Made by a program: the position numbers and the translations under genes. Of a stretch of DNA of 7,051 bases, positions 6,815 to 7,051 are shown piece after piece. The stretch lies in assembly GCA_902496455.1 (NCBI GenBank), contig CABVAY010000066.1:1-7051 (forward strand), in the 5' to 3' direction. This DNA is from an uncultured Collinsella sp. (GTDB taxonomy: Bacteria; Actinomycetota; Coriobacteriia; Coriobacteriales; Coriobacteriaceae). Under the pieces are notes generated by a model. The model had not been told where the DNA came from. It worked only from the letters and a program-made list of their open reading frames with translations, and ran no database searches. Position 1 is the stretch's first letter, and every line of letters begins with the position of its first letter.

Positions 6815-6831
6815 TGTCATACGTTTACATA
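6815..6831 (+). promoter_or_regulatory. LacI-family operator copy 4, before the repressor gene
   Basis: TGTCATACGTTTACATA matches the shared element of the operon operators (TGTCA, CGTTT and position 14 all kept). It lies just upstream of the repressor's ribosome binding site. A weak promoter candidate overlaps it on the minus strand: TTGTTG at 6848-6853, a 16-bp spacer, and TATGTA at 6826-6831. Both points suggest that the repressor controls its own gene. Confidence 0.7.
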
Positions 6832-6933
6832 CGAACAAAGCATACCCCAACAACAGCGGGAAGACGGTAACAGCACAAGTAAGTAAACGACTCATCCAAA
6901 TAATTAGGAGAGTTCCGCCTAAAGGGTGACTAC

Positions 6934-6972
6934 ACAGGACCCCCGCCGGGGCTGTTTGGGCTACCTCCCAAA
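6934..6972. repeat. Two consecutive small hairpins in the edge region
   Basis: The first (6934-6955) pairs ACAG with CTGT and CCCC with GGGG around a GCC loop, with a 3-base bulge. The second (6955-6972) is a perfect 6-bp inverted repeat, TTTGGG and CCCAAA, with a 6-base loop. Neither is followed by a T-run on either strand. They could belong to an untranslated leader, a small RNA or the end of an upstream gene. I do not recognise a known RNA family. Confidence 0.4.
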
Positions 6973-7002
6973 ACATTCCGCACTGATATTTTCTGTATTG
7001 AA

Positions 7003-7036
7003 GACGTCGATGATGCACCCGTATACCATTGACGTC
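7003..7036 (+). repeat. 10-bp inverted repeat around GACGTC
   Basis: GACGTCGATG (7003-7012) can pair with CATTGACGTC (7027-7036) across a 14-base loop. The one imperfect position (7009/7030) is G.U in plus-strand RNA and a C/A mismatch in minus-strand RNA, which slightly favours a plus-strand transcript. A possible ATG at 7010-7012 lies inside the stem. Confidence 0.35.
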
Positions 7037-7051
7037 GACACCATCAGATGC
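7010..7051 (+). CDS. Possible start of a divergent gene, cut by the window edge
   Basis: Two adjacent ATG codons at 7010 and 7013 open a reading frame that runs to the window edge (14 codons, MMHPYTIDVDTIRC). Codons are mostly GC-rich in the third position, but the stretch is too short to judge and the ribosome site (GAAGA) is weak. The opposite strand holds a competing possibility: a 29-codon frame ending in TAG at 6961-6963. At most one of the two is likely to be real. Confidence 0.2.
   Translation, partial: MMHPYTIDVDTIRC

Noticed and set aside
6905..6930. Resemblance of AGGAGAG and AGGGTGAC to glycine riboswitch or T-box elements
   Set aside because: The required conserved cores (ACCGAAG for glycine, AGGGTGGNACCGCG for T-box) are absent on both strands.
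6934..6972. Intrinsic terminators at the edge hairpins
   Set aside because: Neither hairpin is followed by a T-run on either strand.
6809..7051. Minus-strand frame open from the window edge to 6809 (about 80 codons)
   Set aside because: It uses rare codons unlike the neighbouring genes, has no family resemblance, and runs through the repressor's operator and likely promoter. It is probably a chance open frame.

Overview
The window is a roughly 7 kb stretch of moderately GC-rich DNA (clearly above 50% G+C by eye) in which every convincing gene lies on the minus strand. The proteins and codon style resemble gut Coriobacteriia, such as Collinsella or a relative. That placement is inferred from general resemblance, because no rRNA or other marker gene is present.

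Layout in order of transcription (right to left). (1) 6832-7051 is a gene-poor edge with several small inverted repeats and possibly the first or last codons of a neighbouring gene. (2) 5784-6794 encodes a LacI-family repressor. (3) 5601-5783 is the main control region. It holds a promoter with a TTGACA -35 and TATCTT -10, covered by two abutting 17-bp operator copies, with a third inverted copy further upstream. A fourth copy lies just in front of the repressor gene. (4) 4218-5600 encodes a divergent GH32-type glycosidase. (5) 2721-4172 encodes a sucrose-type PTS EIIBC permease. (6) 1177-2619 encodes a canonical sucrose-6-phosphate hydrolase. (7) 46-906 encodes a DegV/FakB-like fatty-acid-binding protein with its own promoter.

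How the genes probably work together: the permease imports and phosphorylates a fructose-containing disaccharide, and the cytoplasmic GH32 enzyme(s) split the phosphorylated sugar. The repressor controls the three structural genes and itself through the shared operator. No EIIA domain and no fructokinase are encoded here, so both must come from elsewhere. The main puzzle is the first structural gene: a second GH32-like enzyme with an altered active-site sequence but all three predicted acidic residues retained.

Two 17-bp hairpins flank the sucrose-6-phosphate hydrolase gene, one before it and one after it. Both are continuous helices only in minus-strand RNA, because every imperfect position is a G.U pair in that strand and an A/C mismatch in the other. 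They therefore probably act in the transcript. I found no insertion sequence, CRISPR array, tRNA, rRNA or origin. No wholly new system is evident. The best candidates for novelty are the divergent GH32 enzyme, the operator geometry and the two hairpins.
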